This document shows positions 52,875 through 61,758 of a DNA stretch of 64,000 nucleotides, one piece after another; positions within the stretch are counted from its first letter, which is position 1; each line of letters begins with the position of its first letter. The translations under genes and the position numbers were made by a program. The notes beneath the pieces were generated by a model. The model searched no databases. It worked only from the letters and a program-made list of their open reading frames with translations, and was not told the DNA's origin. Origin of the DNA: Porphyrobacter sp. (GTDB lineage: Bacteria; Pseudomonadota; Alphaproteobacteria; Sphingomonadales; Sphingomonadaceae); NCBI GenBank assembly GCA_027531395.1, contig JAPZRO010000004.1, forward strand, positions 806,001-870,000. Direction: 5' to 3'.

Positions 52875-53453
52875 CTATTTGCCCAGTTCGTCCAGCTTCT
52901 TTTGCATGGCCGCCATCTGTTCGCGCAGCGCGGCGAGCTCGTCCTTGGTGTCCGCAGCCGGAGCGGCGGGCTTGTCCTTGGCCTTGCCCATGCCGGGAAG
53001 GAACACGTCTGCCGCGGCGCGCATCATCGCCATGTTGGTTTCGTGGATCGCGGCAAAGGGTGTGGCGCTGATGCCCTTCTCGAAGGCCTCGCGGATCTTC
53101 GACTGGTTGTCGCGGAAGTTGGCCATGCTGGCTTCGAGATAGGACGGCATCAGCGCCTGCATCGAATTGCCGTACATCCCGATCAGTTGGCGCAGGAAGC
53201 TCACCGGGAGCATCTGCTGCCCGCCATTGGCTTCTTCGTCCATGATGATCTGGGTCAGGATCGAGTGGGTGATGTCGTCGCCCGTCTTGGCGTCGAGCAC
53301 CTGGAACTCGACGTTCTCGCGCACCATTTTCGCGAGATCCTCGAGCGTGATGTAACTCGACGAGGCCGTATTGTAGAGGCGGCGGTTGGCGTATTTCTTG
53401 ATGATTACCGCTTCGTCCGCCCCGCGCGATGCAGCCTTTGACCTGCCGACCAT
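52875..53453 (-). CDS. phaR: polyhydroxyalkanoate synthesis repressor PhaR
   Basis: 192 residues. The N-terminal DNA-binding domain is the PhaR signature IIKKYANRRLYNTASSSYIT, with LEDLAKMVREN and DDITHSILTQII following. The C-terminus is a coiled coil (DELAALREQMAAMQKKLDEL) with an Ala/Pro linker. PhaR senses PHB granules and represses phasin genes and itself. The polymerase phaC is not in the window. ATG at 53453; a palindrome lies inside its own promoter. Confidence 0.95.
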   Translation of the reverse strand: MVGRSKAASRGADEAVIIKKYANRRLYNTASSSYITLEDLAKMVRENVEFQVLDAKTGDDITHSILTQIIMDEEANGGQQMLPVSFLRQLIGMYGNSMQALMPSYLEASMANFRDNQSKIREAFEKGISATPFAAIHETNMAMMRAAADVFLPGMGKAKDKPAAPAADTKDELAALREQMAAMQKKLDELGK

Positions 53454-53482
53454 TATCTTATCCCGTTAGTTGACCCTCGCGC

Positions 53483-53512
53483 AGCTTAGCACCTGCACAA
53501 TGTGCAGTGCAA
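53483..53512 (-). promoter_or_regulatory. phaR promoter with nested palindrome
   Basis: On the minus strand a -35 TTGCAC (53512-53507) and -10 TAAGCT (53488-53483) are 18 bases apart. Between them lies CTGCACAATGTGCAG (53493-53507), a perfect 7-1-7 palindrome. TGC-rich operators are described for PhaR in Paracoccus. The site blocks the spacer of the promoter, so PhaR binding there would repress its own gene, as is known for the family. The start at 53453 lies about 23 bases after the proposed start site. Confidence 0.6.
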
Positions 53513-53530
53513 TATAGCCCATTGAACAGG

Positions 53531-54577
53531 TCAACAGCGACGCAGGCGCCCGCCGATCACGGTCAGCAATTCGTATGGCGACAGAGCGCTTTGCTGCGCC
53601 GCATCGTTGATATCCCAGGGCACCGTCAGCCAACTGCCGGCAACCAGATCCGGCGCGGCGGCAAGGTCGACCACAACCATGTCCATCGACACCTTGCCGA
53701 GGATCGGCAGGCGCGCCTCGCCGTACCGCAGCGCATTGCCGGGGCCGCGCTGGCGCAGGAAACCGTCGGCATAGCCGATCGAGACCGTGCCCACCCGCAT
53801 TGCGTGGCGAGCGGTGAAAGTGGCGTTGTAGCCCACGCTCTCGCCGCTTTCGAGGTTGCGGCATTGCAGGATCGCGGCCTCGACCTGCGCGACCGGGCGG
53901 ATCGCACCGGCGAGCTCGCCGCGCGGCACGCCGCCGTAAAGCGCGAGGCCCGGGCGGGTGAGGTCAAAGGCATAGTCCGACCCGAGCGCGATCCCGGCGC
54001 TGTTGGCCAGGCTGGCGCGATGGTGGGGAATGATTGCGGCAGCGGCGCGGAATGCGGCCAGCTGGCTCCCGTTCATCGCGCTGTCCTCGTCGGCGCTGGC
54101 GAGGTGGCTCATCAGGATATCGATTTCGAGCGCCGCGATCTCCGGCGCGCCCGCTTCCTCCGGCGCGATGCCGAGCCGGTTGATGCCGGTATCGACCATC
54201 AGGTGACACGCCCCGCCCCCGCTCGCCGTCCAGCGCGCCGCCTGTTCGCGCGAGTTGATCACCGGCAATGCTCCAGTGGCGCGGGCATAGGCGCAGTCGG
54301 CATCATTGACCGGCCCGTGGAGCACCGCGATCCGGCTCGCCGGAACATGGCGCGCAACGGCAGCAACCTCGCTCCAGTGGGCAACGAAAAAGGTCTCGCA
54401 CCCCGCATCGCGCAAGGCCGGCACGCAGGTCTCGACCCCGAGGCCGTAGCAATCCGCTTTGACTGCCGCGCCCGCGCGCGCAGCGCCCGACAGCGCATCG
54501 AGCGCGCGCCAGTTGGCGGCCAGTGCTGCGGTATCGACCGTCAGCCGCAGCGGCGGCGGCGGCGCAGGCTCACTCAT
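53531..54577 (-). CDS. alr: alanine racemase
   Basis: 348 residues, PLP enzyme interconverting L- and D-alanine for the cell wall. The PLP lysine lies in AVKADCYGLG, and the other conserved blocks are RPGLALYGG and GESVGYNATF, the latter holding the catalytic tyrosine of the second domain; LGKVSMDMVVVD follows. The ATG at 54577 gives the usual N-terminus and lies 8 bases inside the preceding transporter gene's end. Pairs functionally with the D-Ala-D-Ala carboxypeptidase at 38-39 kb. Confidence 0.95.
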   Translation of the reverse strand: MSEPAPPPPLRLTVDTAALAANWRALDALSGAARAGAAVKADCYGLGVETCVPALRDAGCETFFVAHWSEVAAVARHVPASRIAVLHGPVNDADCAYARATGALPVINSREQAARWTASGGGACHLMVDTGINRLGIAPEEAGAPEIAALEIDILMSHLASADEDSAMNGSQLAAFRAAAAIIPHHRASLANSAGIALGSDYAFDLTRPGLALYGGVPRGELAGAIRPVAQVEAAILQCRNLESGESVGYNATFTARHAMRVGTVSIGYADGFLRQRGPGNALRYGEARLPILGKVSMDMVVVDLAAAPDLVAGSWLTVPWDINDAAQQSALSPYELLTVIGGRLRRC

Positions 54578-56201
54578 CGGCGAAGTCTCGCGGCGGGCCG
54601 CCGGGAATGCCCCACCATGCCACCAGCAGCCCGAAGGCGACCACGCCCCAAGTGTACCACAGGCCCGCATAGATATCCCCGGTGCGCGCCACGATCACGC
54701 CCGCGATCAGCGGCAGGAACCCGCCGAGATAGCCCGCACCGATGTGATAGGGGATCGACATCGAGGAATAGCGGATGCGCGGCGGGAACATCTCGCTGAG
54801 AAGCGCCGCGACCGAACCATAGGTCAGCGCCGAGAGCATCCCGAGCGCCAGCAACACCGCGACGATGCCGATGATGTTGGCGACCGGAGGCTGCTGCTTC
54901 GAGAAATCGAAACCGTAATGGCCAAGCGCGGCATGGATGCCCGCCTTGCGCGCAGCGCCGTCGGCAAACCATGCCGGATCGACCAGCACCGGATCGCCGC
55001 CGACCTTGAGGCTCACCGTCTCGCCTGCCTCGAGCTTGTAGGGCACGCCCGAAGCGGTCAGGGTTTCGAGCACCTTGCCGCAATCGGTCTGATCGCGCTG
55101 GAACAGCTCGGCGAAGGGATCGGTCTGACAGGCCGGGCCGCTCACCACCACCGGCGCTTTCTCGGCCGCGGCGGCGATGCCGGGATTGGCGAAGCTGCCC
55201 ATGAGCCAGAACAGCGGGAACAGCAGCGCCAGGCTCAGCACCGAACCGATGATGATCGGCAGCTTGCGCCCGACCGTGTCCGACCACTTGCCAATGATCA
55301 CGTAGAAACTCATCACCACGAGGCCCGAGACCAGCAGCACCAGCTCCACCGTCAGGTCATCGACATGCATCGGTCCGCGCAGGAAGCTCATCGCCGAGAA
55401 GAAGCCGGTGTACCACACCGTCGTCAGGATGCCGGTGATCCCGAACAGCGCCACGAACAGCCGCTTGGGATTGCCGGGATAGGTCATGCTTTCGATAAAG
55501 GGGTTGCCACTGGTCTCGCCGGCCGCCTTCATCGCCTGGAACACCGGGCTTTCCGACAGCTTGAGGCGCATCCACAAGGAGATCGCCAGCAGGCCGATCG
55601 ACAGCAGGAACGGCACACGCCAGCCCCATGCGGCAAAGGCCTCGGCAGGGATCAGCGCGCGGCAGGCCAGCACGACGATGATCGAGAGGACAAAGCCGCC
55701 CGCCACGCTCGCCTGAATGAAGCTGGTGTAGAAACCGCGCTTTTCAGGCGGGGCGTGCTCGGCGACATAGATCGCAGCGCCGCCATATTCGCCGCCCAGC
55801 GCCAACCCCTGAATGACCCGCAGCAGAATGACGATGATCGGCGCGGCCATCCCGATCGTGTCGACCGTCGGAATCAGGCCCACGCCCGCCGTGGCGATGC
55901 CCATCAGCGTGACGGTGACAAGGAAGGTGTATTTGCGCCCCAGCCTGTCGCCGAGGAAGCCGAACAGCACCGCGCCCAAGGGCCGGAAGGCAAAGCCGAC
56001 CGCGAAGGTCGACCACACCAGCAGCAGGCCCAGCGTCTCGTTGTCGGTGGCGTAGAAGGCGTCCTTCAGGATGTAGGCGAGCGTGCCGTAGATGAAGAAG
56101 TCGTACCATTCGAAGATGGTGCCCGCGCTCGATGCGCCGATCACCAGACGGATTTCCTTCTCTGACGGCTCGCGGTCCGCGAGCGCCTGTGCCTCTGCCA
56201 T
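54570..56201 (-). CDS. MHS-family proton symporter with soluble insert
   Basis: 543 residues, MFS metabolite:H+ symporter (ProP/KgtP/ShiA group). Motif GDRLGRKYTF at 84-93 and GKWSDTVGRK at 304-313 are the cytoplasmic MFS motifs. Twelve membrane helices are interrupted by a hydrophilic segment of about 100 residues (about 336-440) with two cysteines, longer than the ProP-type loop. Substrate unknown (dicarboxylate, betaine or shikimate like). ATG at 56201; the stop overlaps the alr start by 8 bases. Confidence 0.88.
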   Translation of the reverse strand: MAEAQALADREPSEKEIRLVIGASSAGTIFEWYDFFIYGTLAYILKDAFYATDNETLGLLLVWSTFAVGFAFRPLGAVLFGFLGDRLGRKYTFLVTVTLMGIATAGVGLIPTVDTIGMAAPIIVILLRVIQGLALGGEYGGAAIYVAEHAPPEKRGFYTSFIQASVAGGFVLSIIVVLACRALIPAEAFAAWGWRVPFLLSIGLLAISLWMRLKLSESPVFQAMKAAGETSGNPFIESMTYPGNPKRLFVALFGITGILTTVWYTGFFSAMSFLRGPMHVDDLTVELVLLVSGLVVMSFYVIIGKWSDTVGRKLPIIIGSVLSLALLFPLFWLMGSFANPGIAAAAEKAPVVVSGPACQTDPFAELFQRDQTDCGKVLETLTASGVPYKLEAGETVSLKVGGDPVLVDPAWFADGAARKAGIHAALGHYGFDFSKQQPPVANIIGIVAVLLALGMLSALTYGSVAALLSEMFPPRIRYSSMSIPYHIGAGYLGGFLPLIAGVIVARTGDIYAGLWYTWGVVAFGLLVAWWGIPGGPPRDFADE

Positions 56202-56258
56202 TTCGCTCTATCCCCAAGGGTCGCTGCGTTGCCGCCAGCGGTGTCTCTCGCGCAACCC

Positions 56259-56699
56259 CTAGCCCGCAGCCGCGCTCTGGGAAAGCGCCTTGCACGCCGC
56301 CGTCCACGGCAAGAGCAAGGCTCCGTGCCGCCCGGGGTGATCGCGCGCAGGTGCCAGCCCCGCGATCCCGCGCCACGCCGGCAGATCGCCCTCGCCCGCC
56401 AGCCAGCGCGCCAGCGCCTCGGCGGTGAGGCAAACATGGCCGGGAATATCGCCCCGGATCGCCTGCGCCAGCACCGCCGCCGAGGCCTGCCCGATGGCGC
56501 AGGCGCTGACCTTCATCCCCACCGCCGAAACGAGGCCGTAGTCATCGAGCGCGAGCCCCAGCGTGATCACGCTCCCGCAGGTGCGCGAGCGTTCCTCGGC
56601 GCGCAGGGGCAGATCATCGGTCAGCGGGAATGCTGCCAGCCCGGTGGCAAGGCCGAGCAGTTCGGGCGTGTAGAGCTTGGACGAAACGCGCGCGCTCAC
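56259..56699 (-). CDS. IscU/SufU-like iron-sulfur scaffold
   Basis: 146 residues resembling the IscU/NifU N-terminal fold. The cysteines expected for cluster binding are C41 (SRTCGS), C67 (VSACAIGQAS) and a C-terminal C near 136 (TAACKAL), the three-Cys pattern of IscU. It lacks the IscU motif LPPVK, so it is a divergent scaffold. Between cvpA and the MHS transporter, not beside isc or suf genes. ATG at 56699. Confidence 0.8.
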   Translation of the reverse strand: MSARVSSKLYTPELLGLATGLAAFPLTDDLPLRAEERSRTCGSVITLGLALDDYGLVSAVGMKVSACAIGQASAAVLAQAIRGDIPGHVCLTAEALARWLAGEGDLPAWRGIAGLAPARDHPGRHGALLLPWTAACKALSQSAAAG

Positions 56700-56703
56700 C
56701 GGA

Positions 56704-57249
56704 TCACTTGGCGGCCCTTGCGGCGGCGGCTTCCTGCGCTTCGGATTCGCGGCGCAACTGGTCGCGGCGGATCGCGATCATCGGCACCAGATCGCGCGAG
56801 AAAGCATCGGCCGCAGAATAGGTGCGCGCGGTGGTGATCCAGTTCGGCCGGCCCTTGTAGCCCCAGCCCTCGTCGAACCCGAGCACGAGCACCGAAAAGG
56901 CGAACACGGCGATCAGCGCGCCCTTCACCGCGCCGAAGCCGAAGCCCAGCACGCGGTCGATCGGGCCGAGGATCGCGCCGTCCGAAGCCTCGGAGATGTT
57001 CGAGGCGATCAGCTTCATCGCCGCATAGGGGATGAGCAGCAGCAGCACGAAGGCGAAAACCGGGGTCAGCCGTCCGGAGCCGAGAAAATCGCTCAGCGCC
57101 GGCGCCAGCACCGGATGAAGGAAATGCACTGCCAGCGCAGCGAACACCCACGAGGCCAGCGAGAGCACTTCCTGGACCAGGCCGCGCATGAAGCCGCCAA
57201 TCGCGGCGACCGCGACAATAACGAGAATGATGATGTCGAGCCCGGCCAT
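56704..57249 (-). CDS. cvpA: CvpA family membrane protein
   Basis: 181 residues with about four membrane helices. The N-terminus GLDIIILVIVAVAAIGGFMR with the following RGLVQEVLSL is the CvpA signature. CvpA was named for colicin V production and is needed for envelope stress tolerance; its exact role is unsettled. The C-terminal tail is Ala/Glu-rich and charged. Directly after radA, a usual order. Confidence 0.92.
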   Translation of the reverse strand: MAGLDIIILVIVAVAAIGGFMRGLVQEVLSLASWVFAALAVHFLHPVLAPALSDFLGSGRLTPVFAFVLLLLIPYAAMKLIASNISEASDGAILGPIDRVLGFGFGAVKGALIAVFAFSVLVLGFDEGWGYKGRPNWITTARTYSAADAFSRDLVPMIAIRRDQLRRESEAQEAAAARAAK

Positions 57250-57261
57250 GCGCCGGTTTCT

Positions 57262-58629
57262 CTATGCGCTGCCCATCACCTGGTCAACGACGTTCGCAAG
57301 TGCAGCAAGTCCGCGATAGCCGCGCGCATCCTCGATCCCCGCCACGCCTGCCGGCCCGAAGGAGCGGGTGAAGCCGAGCTTGGCCGCCTCGCGCAGCCGC
57401 AGCGGAGCATGGGCGACCGGGCGGATCTCGCCCGCAAGACTGACCTCGCCGAACCACGCCGCCTTGTCGGGCAAGGGCTTGTCGGCCAACGCCGAGACAA
57501 GCGCGGCGGCAACGGCAAGGTCGGCGGCCGGATCGGTCAGGCGGTAGCCGCCGGCGATGTTGAGATAGACCTCGGCCGAGGAGAAATTGAGCCCGCAGCG
57601 CGATTCGAGCACCGCCAGCAGCATCGCCAGCCTGCCCGAATCCCAGCCCACCACAGCGCGGCGCGGGGTGGCGCCCGATTGCAGCCGCACGATCAGCGCC
57701 TGGATCTCGACCAGCACAGGCCGCGTGCCCTCCAGCGCCGGGAACACCGAGGAGCCCGCCAGCGGCGAATCGCGCCCCGAGAGGAACAGCAGCGAGGGGT
57801 TGGCGACTTCCTCCAGCCCCTCGGCCGCCATGGCGAAGACCCCGATCTCGTCGACCGCACCGAAGCGGTTCTTGAGCGCGCGCAGGATGCGGTACTGGTG
57901 CGAGCGCTCGCCCTCGAAGCTCATCACCACGTCGACCATGTGCTCGAGCACGCGCGGACCGGCGATGGTGCCGTCCTTGGTGACATGGCCCACCAGCACC
58001 ACCGCGCAGCCCGATTCCTTGGCGTAACGGATCAGCTCGAGCGCGCAGCCGCGCACCTGGCTGACCGTGCCGGGCGCGCCTTCGATCATGTCGGAATGCA
58101 TCGTCTGGATCGAATCAATCACCAGCAGCGCGGGCGGATCGCCCTGCCCCAGCGTGGTCAGGATATCGCGCACCGAGGTTTCCGAAGCGAGCCGGATCGG
58201 CGCATCGGCCACGCCCATGCGCGCGGCCCGCAGCCGCACCTGTCCTGCGGCTTCCTCGCCGCTGACATAGACCACGTCATTGCCGCCGCGCGCGATGGTC
58301 GCCGCGGTCTGTAGCAGCAGGGTGGACTTGCCGATCCCCGGATCGCCGCCCATCAGCACCGCAGAGCCCGGCACCAGCCCGCCGCCCAGCGCACGGTCGA
58401 ACTCGGCAAGGCCGGTCGACTTCCTGACCGGCAGCTTGGTCGGCGCGTTGAGCGGCTCGAACGCCAGCGCCCGGCCCCCGCGCGACAGATCATGCTTGGC
58501 CGAAAACACCGTCGCCGGCGCATCCTCGACCAGCGTGTTCCATTCCCGGCAATCGGCGCATTGCCCCTGCCATTGCGAGGACACCGACCCGCAGGCCTGA
58601 CACACATAACGGCGTTTCGACTTAGCCAT
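57262..58629 (-). CDS. radA: DNA repair protein RadA
   Basis: 455 residues. N-terminal zinc finger C10, C13, C24, C27; Walker A GDPGIGKST near 95; KNRFG motif (LKNRFGAVDE) near 254; Lon-like C-terminal domain. RadA is a RecA-like branch migration factor for recombinational repair. ATG at 58629, divergent from the patatin gene, 12 bases before cvpA. Confidence 0.96.
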   Translation of the reverse strand: MAKSKRRYVCQACGSVSSQWQGQCADCREWNTLVEDAPATVFSAKHDLSRGGRALAFEPLNAPTKLPVRKSTGLAEFDRALGGGLVPGSAVLMGGDPGIGKSTLLLQTAATIARGGNDVVYVSGEEAAGQVRLRAARMGVADAPIRLASETSVRDILTTLGQGDPPALLVIDSIQTMHSDMIEGAPGTVSQVRGCALELIRYAKESGCAVVLVGHVTKDGTIAGPRVLEHMVDVVMSFEGERSHQYRILRALKNRFGAVDEIGVFAMAAEGLEEVANPSLLFLSGRDSPLAGSSVFPALEGTRPVLVEIQALIVRLQSGATPRRAVVGWDSGRLAMLLAVLESRCGLNFSSAEVYLNIAGGYRLTDPAADLAVAAALVSALADKPLPDKAAWFGEVSLAGEIRPVAHAPLRLREAAKLGFTRSFGPAGVAGIEDARGYRGLAALANVVDQVMGSA

Positions 58630-58701
58630 GGCGGCGAGCCATAAACGGAACAGAATTAGAACGCAATTGCATTGGCGCGGCTTTGCGGGTTACACACTGC
58701 C

Positions 58702-61017
58702 ATGCGCCAGAAGGAACTGCGCCTTGCCCTTGTCTGCTACGGCGGCGTCAGCCTTGCGGTCTACATGCATGGCATTACCAAGGAAATCTGGCACCTTGCG
58801 CGCGCGAGCCGGGCCTTCAACCAGCCTGCCGCGCCCCCGCTTGACGGGGTGGCGGGAGCCTATCGCGACTTTCTGCAGGAGATCGAGCGCACTGACGGAC
58901 TGCGCCTGCGGGTCTTGCCCGATATTCTTACCGGCGCGAGCGCGGGCGGGATCAACGCGGTGTTCCTCGCACAGGCGATCCATTCCGGGCACAGCCTCGA
59001 ACCGCTGACCGATCTGTGGCTCGAGAATGCCGACGTCAGCCGCCTGACCGATCCCGATGCCGAGCCGATGTGGCGCTATGCCAAGTTCTGGGCGCAGCCG
59101 ATCGCCGAGTGTTTCCTGCGCCGCCCGGGCAATGCGGTGAGCGAGACGGTCTCGCCCGAAACCCGCGCCGAGGTGCGCCACAAGGTCTCGCGCTTCGTGC
59201 GCGGGCGCTGGTTCAGCCCGCCGTTCTCGGGGTCGCGCTTCTCCGCGATGCTGCACGAGGCGCTGACCAAGATGGAGGCCGAGGGCGACGGCATCAGCCT
59301 GCTGCCACCGGAATATCCGATCGACCTGATCGTCACCGCCACCGATTTCCGCGGCCACCCGCAAACGCTCCGGCTCAATTCGCCGCCGCAGGTCGAGGAG
59401 ATGGAACACCGCCTGCCGATCTGCTTCCGTGCGCGGGTAAATGCCGATCCGGTGCAGCCGCTCGCGGACCGGCTCGAACTGGTGCTGGCCGCGCGCGCCA
59501 CGGCGAGTTTTCCCGGGGCCTTCCCGCCGCTCAGGATCGCCGAGATCGACCAGCTCGCTGCCGCCGAGGGGCATCACTGGCAAGGCCGAGGCAGCTTCCT
59601 TGGCCGGATCATGCCGGTGCATATGCGCGACGGAACCATCGACGAGGCGGCGCTGATCGACGGGGCGGTGCTGGTCAATGCCCCCTTCGGCGCGGCGCTG
59701 GCGGCGCTCCACGGGCGCCCCGCCCAGCGCGAGGTGGACCGGCGTTTCGTCTATATCGATCCGCGCCCCGATGGCGGCACGCTGGTTCCGGGCGCGCGCC
59801 GGCGCAGAATCGGGTTCTTCGGGGCGATCTTCGGCTCGCTCTCGACCATCCCGCGCGAACAGCCGATCCGCGACGATCTCGACCGGATCGAACAGCAGTC
59901 GCGCGATGCCGCGAGGCTCAAGCGGATCATCATGGATCTGCAGCCCGATATCGACCGCGCGGTGGAAAAGCTGTTCGGCTTCACCTTCTTCCTCGATTCT
60001 CCCACGCCCAAGCGGCTCGCAGGATGGCGGGCCAAGGCCCAGCAGGCCGCTGCCGAGCGCGCGGGCTATGCCTTCGGGGCCTATGCGCTGACCAAGTTCG
60101 ATGCGATCCTCGATCAGCTCGCCAAGCTCACCTTGCGCGCGGGGGGCACGCCTCAGGCCGATCACGCGCTGCTCGCGGCGGCGCTCCGGGGTGCGCTCGA
60201 GGCGCGCGGCCTCGAGCGGCTGACCGATGATCATGGCGGCGCGAGCCCGGCGGCGATCACCTTCTTCCGTGCGCACGACACCGGCTTCCGCATCCGCCGC
60301 TTGCAACTGCTGGCGCGCAAGCTGTCGCGCGACTGGGAGTTGGATCCCGACATTCCCGACGATGCGCTCGATCGCGCGCGGGACCGGCTCTACGGCATTC
60401 TCGCGCTCTATTACCGCGCGGACGAGGGTGTGCTGCACAACCCGCAGTTTGCAGAGCTCGCCGTCAATGCCATGGCGCGGCCGGGCGCGGTGCTCGATTT
60501 CCTCGCCGCAGAGCGGCTGCTGCCGACCACCGATCTCGCCGCCGAGGAGCTGCTGATCGCCGCGCTCGACGATATGCCCAAGGGGCTCAAGCGGCGGATG
60601 CTGCTGACCTATCTCGGCTTTCCGTTCTATGATGTGGCGACCTTGCCGCTCACGCGGCGTGAGGGGCTCGACGAATACAATCCGGTGCGGATCGACCGCA
60701 TCTCGCCCGACGACGCGCGCTCGATCCGCGAAGGCGGAACGGCGGCGACCCTGCGCGGGATCGAGTTCTACAATTTCGGCGCCTTCTTCAGCCGCCATTA
60801 CCGCGAAAACGATTACCTGTGGGGGCGCCTGCACGGGGCAGAGCGGATGATCGACCTTGTCGCATCGACCGTCGGCGGCAGCATTCCCGAGGCCCGCATC
60901 CGCGCCGCCAAGCGCGCGGTGTTCATGGCGGTGCTGGAGGAGGAGGAAATCGCCGGCCGCTGCCAGAAGGGGCTGGTCGGCCAGATCCGCTTGGAGGTGG
61001 CCGAGCGGATGGGGTGA
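58702..61017 (+). CDS. patatin-like phospholipase (DUF3376 type)
   Basis: 771 residues. The patatin serine hydrolase signs are the oxyanion loop LALVCYGGVSLAVYM (8-22), S80 in TGASAGGINA and the catalytic aspartate D320 in LIDGAVLV. Catalytic Ser-Asp dyad enzymes of this family cleave lipid acyl esters. The C-terminal 400 residues are an extra helical domain as in the DUF3376-containing patatins. ATG at 58702. Substrate and regulation unknown. Confidence 0.9.
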   Translation: MRQKELRLALVCYGGVSLAVYMHGITKEIWHLARASRAFNQPAAPPLDGVAGAYRDFLQEIERTDGLRLRVLPDILTGASAGGINAVFLAQAIHSGHSLEPLTDLWLENADVSRLTDPDAEPMWRYAKFWAQPIAECFLRRPGNAVSETVSPETRAEVRHKVSRFVRGRWFSPPFSGSRFSAMLHEALTKMEAEGDGISLLPPEYPIDLIVTATDFRGHPQTLRLNSPPQVEEMEHRLPICFRARVNADPVQPLADRLELVLAARATASFPGAFPPLRIAEIDQLAAAEGHHWQGRGSFLGRIMPVHMRDGTIDEAALIDGAVLVNAPFGAALAALHGRPAQREVDRRFVYIDPRPDGGTLVPGARRRRIGFFGAIFGSLSTIPREQPIRDDLDRIEQQSRDAARLKRIIMDLQPDIDRAVEKLFGFTFFLDSPTPKRLAGWRAKAQQAAAERAGYAFGAYALTKFDAILDQLAKLTLRAGGTPQADHALLAAALRGALEARGLERLTDDHGGASPAAITFFRAHDTGFRIRRLQLLARKLSRDWELDPDIPDDALDRARDRLYGILALYYRADEGVLHNPQFAELAVNAMARPGAVLDFLAAERLLPTTDLAAEELLIAALDDMPKGLKRRMLLTYLGFPFYDVATLPLTRREGLDEYNPVRIDRISPDDARSIREGGTAATLRGIEFYNFGAFFSRHYRENDYLWGRLHGAERMIDLVASTVGGSIPEARIRAAKRAVFMAVLEEEEIAGRCQKGLVGQIRLEVAERMG

Positions 61018-61030
61018 GGCTTCCCTCTCC

Positions 61031-61123
61031 CCGTTCGGGCTGAGCTTGTCGAAGCCCTGCTCTTCCACTTCTGGCGCTGGCTCTCGAAGAAGGACGGCCC
61101 TTCGACAAGCTCAGGGCGAACGG
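61031..61123. repeat. REP-type long inverted repeat
   Basis: Arms at 61031-61055 and about 61099-61123 match in 23 of 25 positions as reverse complements. Each arm holds the GAGCTTGTCGAAG core. They lie between the convergent patatin gene and DUF6445 gene, in an intergenic space of 110 bases. The outer CCGTTCG/CGAACGG is shared with the element at 49791-49862. It likely acts as a terminator for both. Confidence 0.75.
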
Positions 61124-61127
61124 TTGT

Positions 61128-61748
61128 TCAATTAACCACGCCGAAGAACAGCAGCATCACAAGCCGCGCATCCTCCGCCGTCGAACCGAAGCCGGGCGCG
61201 GCATTGTGGAATTGCCAGGGCGAGAACAGCAACAACCGGTTGAAGCGCGCAGGCACGCGCAGGGTGCGCTCCCACTTGGCCGGGAGGGTGGTGTCGCGGT
61301 TGACCACATCCTCGACCAGAGCGTTGATGTCGGCATAGCCCGAAGCGGCAATCTTTGCCGGGTCCTGCGGCACGGCTTCGAGCCCGGTCCGCTTGTGGCG
61401 GAAGAAGTCGGTGCCGCCGGCATCGGGGCGCGCGCAATCCTCGGGACGCGAGAGGTAGAGGATGCCCGAATAGGCCGCCGGATCGATATGCACCCCGCTC
61501 TTGCCCTTGTCGCCCTTGCGGGTCAGGCGGCAGGCGCCGTGCTGGGTGCCGGGTGCCGGCCCGAGCTTCACGCCCAACAGGCGCGAGACCGCAGCGTCGA
61601 TCGCGGACGTATCGAGCGGCGTGGATGAATTGAGCCCCGGGAAATTGCCGTGCTGGCGCGCCGCATCATAGTCCAGCGCAAGCGCCGCCCGCCGCGCCGC
61701 CCAGGGGTCTTTCAGGAAATCGTCGACGATCAGGAGGGAGGGCAGCAC
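61128..61748 (-). CDS. DUF6445 protein, 2OG-oxygenase-like
   Basis: 206 residues. HID at 87-89 in GVHIDPAAYSGILYLS, H181 in WQFHNAAPGFG and R195 in ARLVML give the H-x-D...H...R pattern of Fe(II)/2-oxoglutarate oxygenases, which fits DUF6445. Substrate unknown. GTG start at 61748, 10 bases after the dnaJ stop on the same strand, so it may be read with dnaK-dnaJ. It converges on the REP element. Confidence 0.75.
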   Translation of the reverse strand: MLPSLLIVDDFLKDPWAARRAALALDYDAARQHGNFPGLNSSTPLDTSAIDAAVSRLLGVKLGPAPGTQHGACRLTRKGDKGKSGVHIDPAAYSGILYLSRPEDCARPDAGGTDFFRHKRTGLEAVPQDPAKIAASGYADINALVEDVVNRDTTLPAKWERTLRVPARFNRLLLFSPWQFHNAAPGFGSTAEDARLVMLLFFGVVN

Positions 61749-61758
61749 AACCGCGCCC

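Noticed and set aside
58690..61068. Minus-strand open frame of 792 codons
   Set aside because: Antisense to the patatin gene, which has the catalytic motifs on the plus strand.
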